Assembly: GCF_046630445.1 (NCBI RefSeq)
Contig: NC_092341.1
Location: forward strand, 293,884,001 to 293,948,000
Direction: 5' to 3'
Length of the DNA stretch: 64,000 bases
Source of the DNA: Rutidosis leptorrhynchoides
Taxonomy: Eukaryota > Streptophyta > Magnoliopsida > Asterales > Asteraceae
Shown: positions 22,577 to 34,756 of the stretch, piece by piece
How positions within the stretch are numbered: position 1 is the stretch's first letter
Layout: the number at the start of each line of letters is the position of its first letter
The notes under the pieces: generated by a model
Seen by the model: only the letters and a program-made list of their open reading frames with translations
What the model was told of the DNA's origin: nothing
The model's database searches: none
Translations under genes and position numbers: made by a program

Positions 22577-22622
22577 CATGCGATCGCATGGCCTGGAAGG
22601 CATAAATCCATGCGATCGCATG
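22577..22622. repeat. Palindrome pair 4 (3' LTR)
   Basis: CATGCGATCGCATG at 22577-22590 (flanks GGC...GCC, 20-bp dyad) and 22609-22622, start-to-start 32 bp. Confidence 0.95.
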
Positions 22623-22710
22623 AGCCCCAGTTCCAGCCCACATGCCTATAAAAATCGAGTTTTGGTGCACCAAAAATCATAATCTATCTTTCTCTTCTCT
22701 CATATATACG

Positions 22711-22712
<2 letters not shown>

Positions 22713-22782
<70 letters not shown>
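22713..22782. repeat. (TA)n microsatellite in the Athila 3' LTR
   Basis: About 70 bp of TA, versus roughly 10 bp at the same place in the 5' LTR (about 7585). It expanded after insertion, or during reverse transcription. Confidence 0.92.
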
Positions 22783-22788
<6 letters not shown>

Positions 22789-24102
22789 ATTTTAATTTTA
22801 ATTTTAATTATAATTCTAATAATAAGGGTATGTTAGTGAATATTGTAAGGGTGTAAGTCGAAATTCTGTCCGTGTAACGCTACGCTATTTTTAATCATTG
22901 TAAGTTATGTTCAACCTTTTTACATTAATGTCTCGTAGCTAAGTTATTATTATGCTTATTTAATCCGAAGTAATCATGATGTTGGGCTAATTACTAAAAT
23001 TGGGTAATTGGGCTTTGTACCATAATTGGGGTTTGGACAAAAGAACGACACTTGTGGAAATTAGACTATGGGCTATTAATGGGCTTTATATTTGTTTAAC
23101 TAAATGATAGTTTGTTAATGTTAATATAAAGATTTACAATTGGGCGTCCCTATAAATTACCATATACACTCAATCGGACACGATGGGCGGGGTATTTATA
23201 TGTACGAATAATCGTTCATTTAACCGGACACGGGAATGGATTAATAGCCACTAGAATAATTAAAACAGGGGTGAAATTATGTACAAGGACACTTGGTATA
23301 ATTGATAACAAAATATTAAAACCTTGGGTTACACTCAGTCGACATCCTGGTGTAATTATTAAACAAAGTATTAAAATCTTGTTACAGTTTAAGTCCCCAA
23401 GTAGTTGAAATATTTAACTTCGGGTAAAAGGATAATTTGACGAGGACACTCGCACTTTATATTTATGACTGATGGACTGTTATGGACAAAAACCAGACGG
23501 ACATATTAAATAATCCAGGACAAAGGACAATTAACCCATGGGCATAAAACTAAAATCAACACGTCAAACATCATGATTACGGAAGTTTAAATAAGCATAA
23601 TTCTTTTATTTCATATTTAATTTCTTTTATTTTATATTTAATTGCACTTCTAATTATCGCATTTTTATTGTTATTGTATTGTATTGCACTTTTATTATTC
23701 GCAATTTCATTATCGTTATTTACTTTATGCTTTAATTAAAGTCTTGTATTTATTTGGTTTTAACTGCGACTAAAGTTTTAAAATCGACAAACCGGTCATT
23801 AAACGGTAAAAAAACCCCCCTTTATAATAATAATATTACTTATATATATATTTGTATTTTTATAAAAGTAAACTAATATAGCGTTGAGCTTTGTTTAAAA
23901 AGATTCCCTGTGGAACGAACCGGACTTACTAAAAACTACACTACTGTACGATTAGGTACACTGCCTATAAGTGTTGTAGCAAGGTTTAAGTATATCCATT
24001 CTATAAATAAATAAATATCTTGTGTAAAATTGTATCGTATTTAATAGTGTTTTCTCTAAAAATATAAGCTATTTTATACCACTCCGCTACCACATCAACA
24101 TC

Positions 24103-27085
24103 TGAAGAAAATATATACGTATATATGTTTTCATAAAGATTATAATTAAAAATTCTTTTGTACAAACTGTTAATGGTGAACATATTTTAACGGGTAGGTA
24201 ATACCCGAGGAATATTTAGATTTCACCTTAATAAGTTACACTGTACATTCGTTGAAGCTGATTCAACAGTCATTTACTATCCTACTTACAACCACCGATA
24301 TACGTATCCGTTCACCGCAGAATAACCATTTTCATTCAATTTCATATTTGGATTTTGATCTATCAGAATTCAACAAGTGGCATAATGAAGAAATAATGGA
24401 CACAATAAAAATTGATTAGAAACAGACTAATTAACAATATGAAATTTTGTTAAGAAACCACGCTAACAAGATCCTAGCTAACTGTTCCTAGCTAACTGTT
24501 AATTCCGTATTACATTTTATTTTATCGCAATTTAATTATCGCAATTTATTTATCGCAGTTTATTTATCGCAATTTATATTCTCGCAATTTTATTTATCGT
24601 CATTTAATTTTTGTTATTTATTTTACGCACTTTATTTATCGTCATTTAAATACTGTTATTTACGCATTTTAAATATCGGGACACGTATACAAGGTTTTGA
24701 CATATCATATCGACGCATATATATATTATTTGGAATAACCATAGACACTCTATATGCCGTAATGCTGGAGTTAGCTATACAGGGTTGAGGTTGATTCTAC
24801 AATAATATATATACTTTGAGTTGTGATCGAGTCTGAGACGTATACGGGTCACGATACGTATTAATTAATTCGAATATTATAAATTAAATTATATATGAAT
24901 TATTGGACTGTTAATTGTGGACTACCGACTGTGGACTAATAACCTTGGACAATTAAAATGAATTAAAATATTGATTATAACATATGAAACTAAACAATTC
25001 TTCAAGTTTGCCACTTGATTTCATCTTAAACCTCATTTGTATCTTGACGATTACAATCTGCGTTCAAACCTTTCATGATCCTTGAAAACACCTCAATCGA
25101 GAGGATGAACCAATCGCATTTCATCTAAAGAAGAAAAGATTGATGCATATAGTCATGCACCTGAAAATACTTGAAACCTGAGTAAACGTTTAACACGTAT
25201 CTGTGCTAGCTTCTTTGGCGTTATTATTACCGAAAATAACCTTGCAACTCCTGTTCGAGATAGCTAATTTTGTCACAGCTTCAGCAAATCAACTTCGACT
25301 TTTCGTTCGAAACAACTTTATTATAATCTTGATATATATGCGTGTTCTTTTGTTGTTATCGGGGAACCTTTTATATTTCACCATATTACCAACAGATGTA
25401 CCAGCAACCACGTTGCTCCTTGGCTTAAATCTCTCCGACAAATCACTATATTTATCTATTGAAGTCTCATCATGTACTCATCCGCATCTTGTAACAAGAA
25501 TTACCATACCAATTACCGAGAATCAGCAAATCTGTATTGTGAGTCTCGCAACGTTTCCACGTCAACAGTTATATGTATCCATATAACATTTATCTTTTAG
25601 AACTATGATCTTTCATTCTGAAATTCTGAAAAGCACACAGTCTGTGAATTAATACTATGAATATTGAAAAAGCCGAATGAAGCAACAAAAACTGTAGATG
25701 ACTTTAACAGTCAAAAGTTTGAAGAAAAAAAAAGATACGTTGGAAAAGCTCAAAAGGAAATTTGATACTGAAAAACAGATTGAGCAAACCATGAAGGAGA
25801 CTCTGAGCAAATCACAAGGACTAAACTTGTACATAAAGAATCCTGATGATTCCGTTTCTGATGAAATCTTTAGCGAATATCTTGCTCCTTATTTATTCTA
25901 AATCCTTGCGAAAGGATTTTCTTCATCAACCTTCGATCTTAGAAATTCTGAAAATATCATCATAAATATCTTCGATATTTCTGAGGATATTTTCATAACT
26001 ATTCTTATCTAAAATCATTAATCTCTTCGTGCTATCAGTGTTACATCATATAGAAACTGTTAGTTTCTATATTCTGTAAACTTTCGAGCTTAAAATATGA
26101 ATGTTATTGAAGTAATGTTGGGAACTGATGCATGAGTTAGTATAATATAATGACACTTGATCAATGTGATTATATTACAGTAAGTCATGCTGAGTTTCTA
26201 AATGGGACATGATGATTCACAGATTATAACGTCATCATGTGCCATGTTACACGAATTTTGCATTTTATCTGATATATAAACATATCAAGAACATATTTTC
26301 TTGATAGTTCTATCTTTTCCGGTTATTCTGGTAATTTGGCAAATCAAGATCGTGCTATTACTATTTCTTTCTTAGAACATTAACTATGTTCATTTCGAAA
26401 TTCATATCTATGAATTCTGGATCATTATTCTCTTGATTAAAAGTCGGGAAGAGAAAACGAAAGCATGGACCTCCGAAATATAAAGGAGGATATAAAGCCC
26501 GATAACAACACGTAAATTACAAACCATGTATGTCAATGTTTATTGCAACATAAAGACACCGGAGAATTAAAAACACTATAACCCCAAGTGTGAAATAGAA
26601 GAAAATAGATCCCTCCGGTGGAAGTTGGAAAAGGAGAATGATTGTTGTGATAGTCAGGATGAGAACAAGGATTAGAACCGGATTAAGTATTATTATAATC
26701 TTTTGGATATATGAGTTGAGAAATAAGGTATAGAAGTGGTGAAAGCTAATGGAAAGGAAAAGGTAAATTTATAATGGAAATATCAGACGTAGTAATCGGA
26801 ACAGATCATTTTATTTACTTAAAGAGATCCTAATTTCCTTAAATCTCAAAGAATCAGATCTTATAGACTTCCAAGATTTTCTTTAATCTTTTGAATTCCG
26901 GAATTCAACCCTGACTACGTCAAAAGCTAAGGCGAATCCCTATTCAAATCTTTTGCGATAGCTTCTCTCATACGCTCCGAGTAATTTAATTATTCTATTT
27001 AGTTACTTAGCGATGGTAAAAATCTAGTTATCAACTCATATTCGTCATGAAAACATTTTTATTGTTAGCCATGACCACCTTACTC
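24103..27085 (+). other. 3' part of the interior of element A, non-coding
   Basis: This continues element A after the Athila TSD. It shares blocks with the interiors of B and C (for example ATTTTAACGGGTAGGTAATA near 24186 and the foldback at 26130). Two small plus-strand frames, 25203-25586 (127 codons, hydrophobic) and 25698-25901 (67 codons, Lys-rich, possibly coiled coil), match no family I know and may be chance. No protease, RT or integrase remnant is visible. Confidence 0.6.
26130..26190 (+). other. Conserved foldback in element A
   Basis: An imperfect inverted repeat of about 25-30 bp per arm. The arms begin GCATGAGTTAGTATAATATA and end ATTACAGTAAGTCATGC. Equivalent foldbacks occur in B (32393-32455) and C (53135-53197). 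Confidence 0.8.
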
Positions 27086-27121
27086 AAATTTCGGGACGAA
27101 ATTTCTTTAACGGGTAGGTAC
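27086..27121 (+). promoter_or_regulatory. Hairpin and polypurine tract of element A
   Basis: AAATTTCG (27086-27093), loop GGA, CGAAATTT (27097-27104): a perfect 8-bp stem. AACGGGTAGGTAC follows, directly before the 3' LTR at 27122. Confidence 0.8.
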
Positions 27122-28886
27122 TGTGATGACCTGGGAATTTCCGACTAAATTTAAAATTAATCTTTATATGATTTCGATACGATAAGCAAAGTATGTAATG
27201 TTGAGTCTCGAAAACTTTGGAACAGTTTACATGAATGCATTTGACCTTTGACTATTCCCGACGATTCACGAACAGTTGTGTGTAAATAAAAATGTAAATA
27301 TATATATAATAAATTTAAGATTATGATAAATACCTAAAATATAAATATTACTATAAGAATGATTAAAATTATTAATTAGTTGTTATTTAAATATTATTGG
27401 TTATTATGATTAAAACTATTATTATTATTAATGTTATTACTTTTATAATTATAAATACAATTATTATTAAATATCATTATTATTAGTATTATTCTTAAAT
27501 ATTGTTTTGATTACTATAAATAATATTATTCTTATTAATATCTGAATTAACAAAAACCAATTATTCTGTATATATTTATATTATTATTATTATTAGCATT
27601 AGTATTTATTATTATTAAAGATATTATTATGATTTATATTAATTATTAATATTAATTTGATAAAATCATAAATAAATTAAATCAGTTTCATGTTTCCATC
27701 AGCTTTTGGATTTTTGTCTGCAATTGTTATCTATCTTTATCACTCGTACAAATCAGATTCAATCTCTACAGCAAGACCAAATTCTGTTATCCATCTTTTT
27801 CCGCTTTTAATTTTTTTTATATAATTCTGTACGAGCAAATAAATCTCTGTCGACACCAATTGATTATAAGACAAACGAGTATGACCTGTTATGCACACAA
27901 TCTGTTAACTACTAACTTTCATCATCAATTATAACTAAATTCAATTGGTGAATTTAGACAGAAAACCCAAACGAACCAGATAACACTCTGTTCTTGGTTC
28001 AATTTATCAAAAGCTCAAATTCTTGTTGTATATAAAAATTTAGTAATACAGTTCCGTTAGGAAGGAGCAAACTAAGATCTCTGTAAGTTTTCAAACTTCA
28101 AATCTTTCTATTAAATTCTAATTTTGAAGTCAAAAGTTAATGTCAAAAAGTCAAAGAAATTGTTTCTTCATGAAATTCGAATTTGTTTTGATGATTTGAG
28201 TTCAAATGATGATCCAGAAAGTTTATAGGAATGTTTTACTACCTAATTCATATTATAAATTTTATTTGAAACGATTCAAAATTTGAAATTTGATTTTGAG
28301 TTTATACTCAAGAAATATGAAAAAGCAATTGCTCAAATTTGATTTCTAATTCAAAATGTATAAATGTGGTCTTGCTAGGAATCTTTTGTCTAAATTGTCT
28401 GTAAAATAGCAGATTCCAATTCTTATTATCCATTTTGAATTTACGAGTCAAAGATTTGGGATGAAAAAGTCAACCGGACATGTTAAGATTAAATTGGAAT
28501 TATAGGTGTCGTTTTTGTTGAAATTGATAATTCATAAAGTTTTTATGATTCATTTGCAAAACAATTTGTGTTGTAATCTTCAACTAAAATTGTCTCAAAC
28601 TTGAAATTGGATGTGAAGTGTTCTTGAGTTTTCACGATACAACAGACCTTTTAAATTTCATTTTGTTATCGTGTCTGTTACATGAGTGTATCCAATACAT
28701 ATTAATTACAATTAAATTTCAAAACTAAATCCAAGTCAGTAATTAAATAATAGAGTGGAACGTCTGGTTAGTTGATTGAAAGGAAGAAGGAGGAATAGAA
28801 AACAGATAGGAAAACGGGTTATAATTATTTGGAAGTGATGTTAATCAGAAAAACACATAGCAGCGTAATGGTAAAGGGTTAGTTCG

Positions 28887-31101
28887 TGTGACACCCCCAA
28901 ATAGGGCCTGAGGTATTTGTGTCTAATTATATCAAATCACAGTTGTATAAACGAGAACGACTCTACATGAGGCGTTTTGTTGAGTTTTGCAGCGGAAGAT
29001 AAATATGTCTTTAATTGATATGATATGTAATGAAGACTCCAAGCATAGCAAGCAATCATCATCAAAGCAGTAGATATACAGCGGAAGCAATATTTAAGTA
29101 CATGAGAATAAACATGCTTAAAAAGTCAACACGAGGTTGAGTGAGTTCATAGATTTGTCATAAATAATGATTTCAGTAATAGTGTTAGACCACAAGATTT
29201 GTTTTTATAAGTAGATCACTCAGATCCAGTCAAGTTGATCTCCCACAGGATCAAAAAGTTATGCCAGTGCGTGATATTTAGACTAAACGTTGTTTGCCCC
29301 ATGACAAGTTGTTCTGTCCTTGTCGTTTAATTTCATTATCAAGTAATACAAAGACTTCGTCAAATGTATCGGGGACGTTACTCCCGATAGGCCTATCCCC
29401 AATAATTAAGAATGCTGCAGCAATTAAAAATATCACTGTAGGGACTTAGTCGGACATAGCCGGGTATAGCATAGTTTAACAGTTGGTACTGATATTTAGA
29501 CTAGACTTTCAAGTTTACCCCGTACAAGTTATCGTTTATACTTGTCGGTTGGGGACTTGATGGTCATAGCCCAACATATCACAGTTTAATAGTTGGTACT
29601 GATATTTAGACTAGACTTTCAAGTTTGCCCCGTACAAGTTATCGTTATACTTGTCGGTTGGGGACTTGCTGGTCATAGCCCAACATATCACAGTTTAATA
29701 GTTGATACGTGTAAAACAGTTATAAAAGTTGCGCATGTATTCTCAGCCCAAAAATATATAAAAAGGGAGCAAACGAACTCACATTAAATATCAGTTGAAG
29801 TATTCCACGCAAGAAGGAAAGTAAAGCAAGTAAGTGATCTGGATATCAACCTTGAGGTACAATGTTTGATTAGTTAATGTCTAACTTGACATAAAGTATG
29901 TTTATTAATATAGCAACTATATTGACAGTGACGATTTTCGAAAAAAGTTCCTATTTCTCAAAAGTTTCTATTTTTGGAAACCTACTATTTATGAAAAACT
30001 TCCACTTATAGTAAGCTTCTAGTTTAAGAATGTTCGGGTTATAATTCTTAACAAAGATATTGTACAATCTCGCCCAAACTTCGTCGCTAACATGCAAGTC
30101 ACTCGAATGATCTATTGTTACAGAGCGGCCCAGGATCTCTTGACCAGAATCTAAGTCTTGGCATTCGAGATCCACAAGCATCCCATAATGGTAACAAGTA
30201 TCACCCTAGGCCACAAGTAGCGGTGATGTTTGTAGTCTTTGTACACTATCTTTAATTATAACCTTCACGTTAGGTGCGTATATACATATATATTCATTAA
30301 TTCGATTTTAATTATAACTCCTATATATTAATTCATAAAAATACTTTTATAATTTTTAGTAACATATATTACTAATTATAACATGTTATTTATTTTAATT
30401 TTAATTACATATAATTTATAACATTATTTACATGTTTCGGTAAAAAAAATAATAAACCGAAGTAAATAGTAAAAAGTAAAAAGTAAAAAAGTAAAAAGTA
30501 AAAAGTAAAAACTAAAAAGTAAGAAAAAAATACTTACTAGTAGTAATTCTTCAAAGAGAGAATGAGAGAAATTTTGGTGTGAGTTTGAATGAGAAATGAG
30601 GGGTATTTATGCTTGAAAAAATCAGGTAAAAAGAATAAAATAATTAAAAGAAAAAGAAATATTTTAATTTTTAATGGGATTTTAAAATTCAAAAGTATTA
30701 AATGTTAGGTCATGGGATAATGCACAAAATAAAATAATAAAAGTAGTGTTCCATTATAATTTTTAATTAAAAAGTAATTTATTTATTTATTTTATTAAAA
30801 AATCATTTATTTTAAGGATTTTTTTTATATATATTTTTTTTAAAATAAACAAATTGATTTACTACTTTTCTAAGAATATTTGTCAATATTTTTTTATTCA
30901 TAATAACAATACTGATAATAAAGATATTAATTATTGATATCTTGTTTAAAAAGGATATTATTAATAATAATATTAATATATCAAATTAATGCGTAATTAT
31001 TTACAAATAATTGTTCGTGAATCCTCGGAATTAGTCAAGGTTAAATGAAATCATATAAAGATTTTTGTTTAAATTTTTCCAAAAATTTACGGGTTGTCAC
31101 A
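28887..31101 (-). repeat. 3' LTR of element B
   Basis: 2215 bp. On the minus strand it starts TGTGACAACCCG and ends GGGTGTCACA. It contains the TATA-like TATAAATACCCC (complement near 30603), a splice-donor-like GTAAGTATT (complement near 30530) and AAAAAGT repeats, and is homologous to the LTR of C in these parts. The 76-codon frame at 29951-30181 recurs in the other LTR and is not a gene. Confidence 0.92.
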
Positions 31102-31138
31102 GTATCCCCCTGTTAATAGAAATTTCGTCCCGAAATTT
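31102..31138 (-). promoter_or_regulatory. Hairpin and polypurine tract of element B
   Basis: On the minus strand: AAATTTCG, loop GGA, CGAAATTT (31131-31138 paired with 31120-31127), then TCTATTAACAGGGGGATAC up to the LTR edge. Confidence 0.8.
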
Positions 31139-33609
31139 AGTTGTTGCCATCAGTCGGCATTGTTTGTAAACAGGTGAGGATATTTTCGTTTTATTTGGTC
31201 TTCACGTTCCCAGGTATGCTCGGGGCCTTTCGTGAATTCCAACTAATAGGATATTGTTTTGTTTCTAGCGTTTAAATCTTAAGATCCATAAATTCTACGA
31301 AGTGCATTTTATTATTAATGCGGAGGTTATCTAAAGGATTTAACAAGAGTGTCATTGATTAGGTTTTCCTCAGAAACAGATGATGAAGTTATACAAGCAT
31401 TTCAATATACATGAAATGTGTGATGAATAATAGTGTTTATGCCACAATATTAGGGTAGACAAAATAGAGAGGAGTTCATGAAAATCATAATCATGAAATT
31501 TGATAGAGATCGTCATTCTTTACAACAAGAATGATGAATATGAGTTGAAAAATAGAGTTTTATCGACATTAAATAATATGGATAAAATGATTCGATTATA
31601 GAAAGAGTATAAATGAAACTATCACAAAAGAGTGAAATGAGGAAATTAAATGTTCACCTTAACTTTTGATATGGTTAAAGTTGATTTCCGGAATTCAAGG
31701 GATTTAAAGAAATCTTCATAATCTTTATAAGATTTGATTCTCTGATAATTAAGAAAATTAGGATTTTCTTTAATTAAATGCGGTGAATTGTCTCGATTGC
31801 TGTGTCTAGAATTTCGCTATAAATTAGCTTCTTCCGTTTCATTATCTTCACCACTTCTATACTTTCTTCCTCAATTCATACTTCCAAAAGATTTCTTAAT
31901 ATGCTCAATCCAGTTCTTGTTCTTGACCTTATATTGGTTATCGCCACAATCTTCCTTCTTTTCCAACTCCCACCAGAGGAGTGTGTTTACTTCTATTATG
32001 CTATAGGATTTATCGTGTTTTTAGTTCTCCTGTGTCTTTATATTGCTATACGCATTGATATACACGGTTTGTAATTTCGGTATTGTTATCGGGCTTTATA
32101 TTTTCCCTTATTTGTCGAAGCTCTTTGCCTTTTTATTCTCCTCTCGACTCTAAGTAAAGCAAGTAATGGTCCAGAATTTGTAGGTATGAAGTTTCGAATG
32201 AACATAATGTTCTAAGCAGGAAGGAACGTAATATCATGATTTGATTTGTTATATTACCAGAATTACTGAGTATGGAACTATCAAGAATATATGTTCTTGA
32301 TATGTTCAGAGTTTAAGTAGAATGTAAGAGTCGTATAACATGGCAAATGATGATTATAAAGTCTATGAATCATCATCTTCCATTAAATATTTAGCATGAC
32401 TTACTGTAATATAATCACGTTGGCCTGACGTCATTATATTATACTAACTCATGCTTCAATTCCCAACACTACTTCAAATCATTCATAATTTAAACTTGAA
32501 TTTTACAGAATATAGAAACTAAAACAGTTTCCTTTATGATGTGATAAAGATATCGTAAGGAGACAGTTAATTGCGATCAAGAATCATTATGAAGATATCT
32601 TCAGAAATATAGAGGATATTTATAACGAAAGATACGGTGATATCTTAGAATTTCTAAGATCCAATGATGAGGAAATTTCTTCTGTTTTCTCTGCATTTAA
32701 TACTACCATATCTGAATCATTGGTTATTAATCCGAGATGGTTTCAAGAAATTTTATTTTTAGATGATTAAATACTGATTGTAATCGTCAATGGATCTAAT
32801 GGTTAACGAATAGGCGTTGTTGATTTCAAAAGTAATGAATGATAATTTCGGTGGTTTGATATGATAATTCATCATAGAATATGAATGAATACAATTCATG
32901 AGAATCAGAATTGAAGAATGTACAATGTAACATATTAATGTGAGATATAAATATTTCTAGGGTATTACCTACCCGTTAAAATATTTTCACAATTAACAGT
33001 TTGTACAAAAGAGTTTTAATTACAGTCTTTATGAAAATATACATACATATATATTTTACTTCAGATGTAATCATGGATTTAATATAATATTAAACTTATT
33101 TAATTTACGGTTGAAACTACAATGAATAATCTCCAAAACCTTTAGAGATTTCATAATTGTCGCGAAATATTTCGCTAATGAAGTTATGAATCAATACATT
33201 CATCATTACACTTGATTTATTATGAAATGGAGTTTATTGTGTTGAAGCAGTGATTAACAATTGTTAAGTCATTAACGAAGGGTATACATCATAGCATATT
33301 AGTGATATGAATTAACCAAGTAGTACATACTAGTTGAGATTCACACGTAATTGCTTAGTACGACAAGATTTATTATTGTTCCAAATCATATATATATATA
33401 AGGTATACATATATAATTCTTCACGAAGAATGAGTCAATACATCTTAGCTCATTATTATTAATATTCCTTGGTATCTATGGGCGTATGATCTTGATGTTT
33501 GAGGTACTGAGTGTGATATTGAGGCGTGGGATGCGGATGTTGTTGTTGATGAAGCTGATGCTGTTGGTGGTGATGTTGATGATACTGATGGTACTGGTGG
33601 TGATGCTGG
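31139..33609 (-). other. Non-coding interior of element B
   Basis: About 2.5 kb with no supported gene. It is collinear with 51882-54416 of element C and with parts of 24103-27085 of A, and includes the foldback at 32393-32455 and the TAACGGGTAGGTAATACCC block near 32965. A 72-codon plus-strand frame (31788-32006) has a counterpart in C but is antisense to the element and not supported. Confidence 0.6.
32393..32455 (-). other. Conserved foldback in element B
   Basis: A 63-nt imperfect inverted repeat with arms AGCATGAC... and ...CATGCT, equivalent to those in A and C. Confidence 0.8.
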
Positions 33610-34008
33610 TTATGCTGCTAGTGCTGCTGATGCTTGTAGAATTCGCACCATATTCTCTAGAGCCACCACTCGAGCGCGAAGCTCGTTGACTTCTTATACT
33701 ATTCCGGGATGATTGGCGGTTGGAACAAGGGGGTGAATAAGATCTAAAATCTTCCATATTATATATTCGTGACGAGATACCCTGAAAAGAAGAGAGAAAA
33801 TGGTGTTTTGGACTGGTTCGTCGGTAAGTGCTTCAGGTTCTTTGCCAAGAGGTGAATTCGGTTGGTGGAAGGGATCACCTTCTTCTTGCCTCCATTGATT
33901 GAGTCGGCTACGAACCCATCCCCAATTCATCCATAATAAATGATGGCTGATTGGTTCGTTTGTTCCGGTTACGCTGCCGTTGGAGCTCGAGGAGTTCGAG
34001 AAATTCAT
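33610..34008 (-). pseudogene. Short gag-like ORF of element B, one nonsense codon
   Basis: It starts MNFSNSSSS and is nearly identical to the 133-residue ORF of C. A TAA at 33694-33696 replaces a Glu codon of C and cuts the frame to 104 residues. Beyond it the frame continues with EVNELRARVVALEN and ends at the same TAA as in C (33610-33612). It has a Trp-rich patch (WMNWGWVRSRLNQW), an acidic/Pro linker and a C-terminal leucine heptad suggesting self-association. I do not recognise a named domain. Its position after the primer site and its conservation suggest a gag-like role in packaging, which is inference. Confidence 0.65.
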
Positions 34009-34744
34009 ATTATGTGTTTGGAATAGGGTTTGATATGAAATGGGTATTGAATACTGAATGATATATTTGTCTCCTTGAATACGTATTTATAACAAAAATA
34101 TTTTCGTAATTTACGGAGGAAATTTAGGAAAAGTGGTAGACAAGGTCTATTGGGATAGATATGATAAGATATGATTTGTCTATACTCCAATAATGGCAGT
34201 ATGACGTGTCGAGATTATAAAATGATAAGTATGTAATCTAATAATCTTTCGATTAAAGACTTTCAATTCGTATACTGTGATAACCCAATGACATTTTCTG
34301 GTTCGCAAACCGATGCATAAAGGTATAAGGCATATAGGTACGTGATATAACAGGGAGTTATATACGTTTGAGTATGAATAGTAACAATTATAGGAGTTTC
34401 AAAAATCATGGATAATATTTCATGTAATACATATGTAATACACAAAACCATGATAGATGACATAGGAATGTCAAGAATTTCAGAAATCATGGTGTCGCAT
34501 TTAAATGTGGTGGCGTAATTGGATAATACTTAGGAAAGTAAGCAGAGTTCTTAGGTTGGCTTGGTATTCTAAGGAAGATTAAAGAATTTAATAAGCATAG
34601 TTTCTAAGATATAGTGTAGCATTTAACAATTAAAGACAATAATTAAAGGCACTATGGTCAAGGATAGTTGTAGTCCTACATTGCTAAGGTACCTAATTGT
34701 ATAAGGCACACATAAAATGCAATCCTGGTTCTCTACAACAACCT
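34009..34744 (-). other. Leader of element B, no gene seen
   Basis: About 740 bp between primer site and gag-like ORF. It matches C's leader at both ends (the GAACCAGGATTGCATTTT block and the GGTTCGCAAACCGATGC region read on the plus strand) but lacks the roughly 700-bp coiled-coil ORF present in C. Confidence 0.6.
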
Positions 34745-34756
34745 GCTCTGATACCA
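34745..34756 (-). other. Primer-binding site of element B (tRNA-iMet)
   Basis: On the minus strand TGGTATCAGAGC, a perfect match to the plant initiator-tRNA-Met site. It abuts the 5' LTR with no spacer and overlaps its last base. Confidence 0.92.

Larger units (their letters stand above)
6980..24097 (+). mobile_element. Athila-type Ty3/gypsy element, nearly complete
   Basis: The 17,118-bp element is flanked by TSD ACATC (6975-6979 and 24098-24102). LTRs are 6980-8912 and 22110-24097. The order is: tRNA-Asp primer site, long leader, gag, protease, RT, RNase H, integrase, a small cysteine-rich ORF, an intron-containing ORF-1-like gene, 2.2 kb non-coding DNA, then hairpin and polypurine tract. 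By eye the LTRs differ at about 20 of 1930 aligned positions, apart from a TA microsatellite, so insertion was recent. Three nonsense codons make this copy defective unless complemented. Confidence 0.96.
22110..24097 (+). repeat. 3' LTR of the Athila element
   Basis: 1988 bp, near-identical to 6980-8912. The 55-bp length gain comes from a TA microsatellite at about 22713-22782. Palindrome pair 4 is at 22577-22622 and TATA at 22647. It ends CTACCACATCA and is followed by TSD ACATC. Confidence 0.95.

Noticed and set aside
29951..30181. A 76-residue protein conserved at 36053-36283
   Set aside because: The two copies are in the two LTRs of element B, so identity is explained by LTR duplication.
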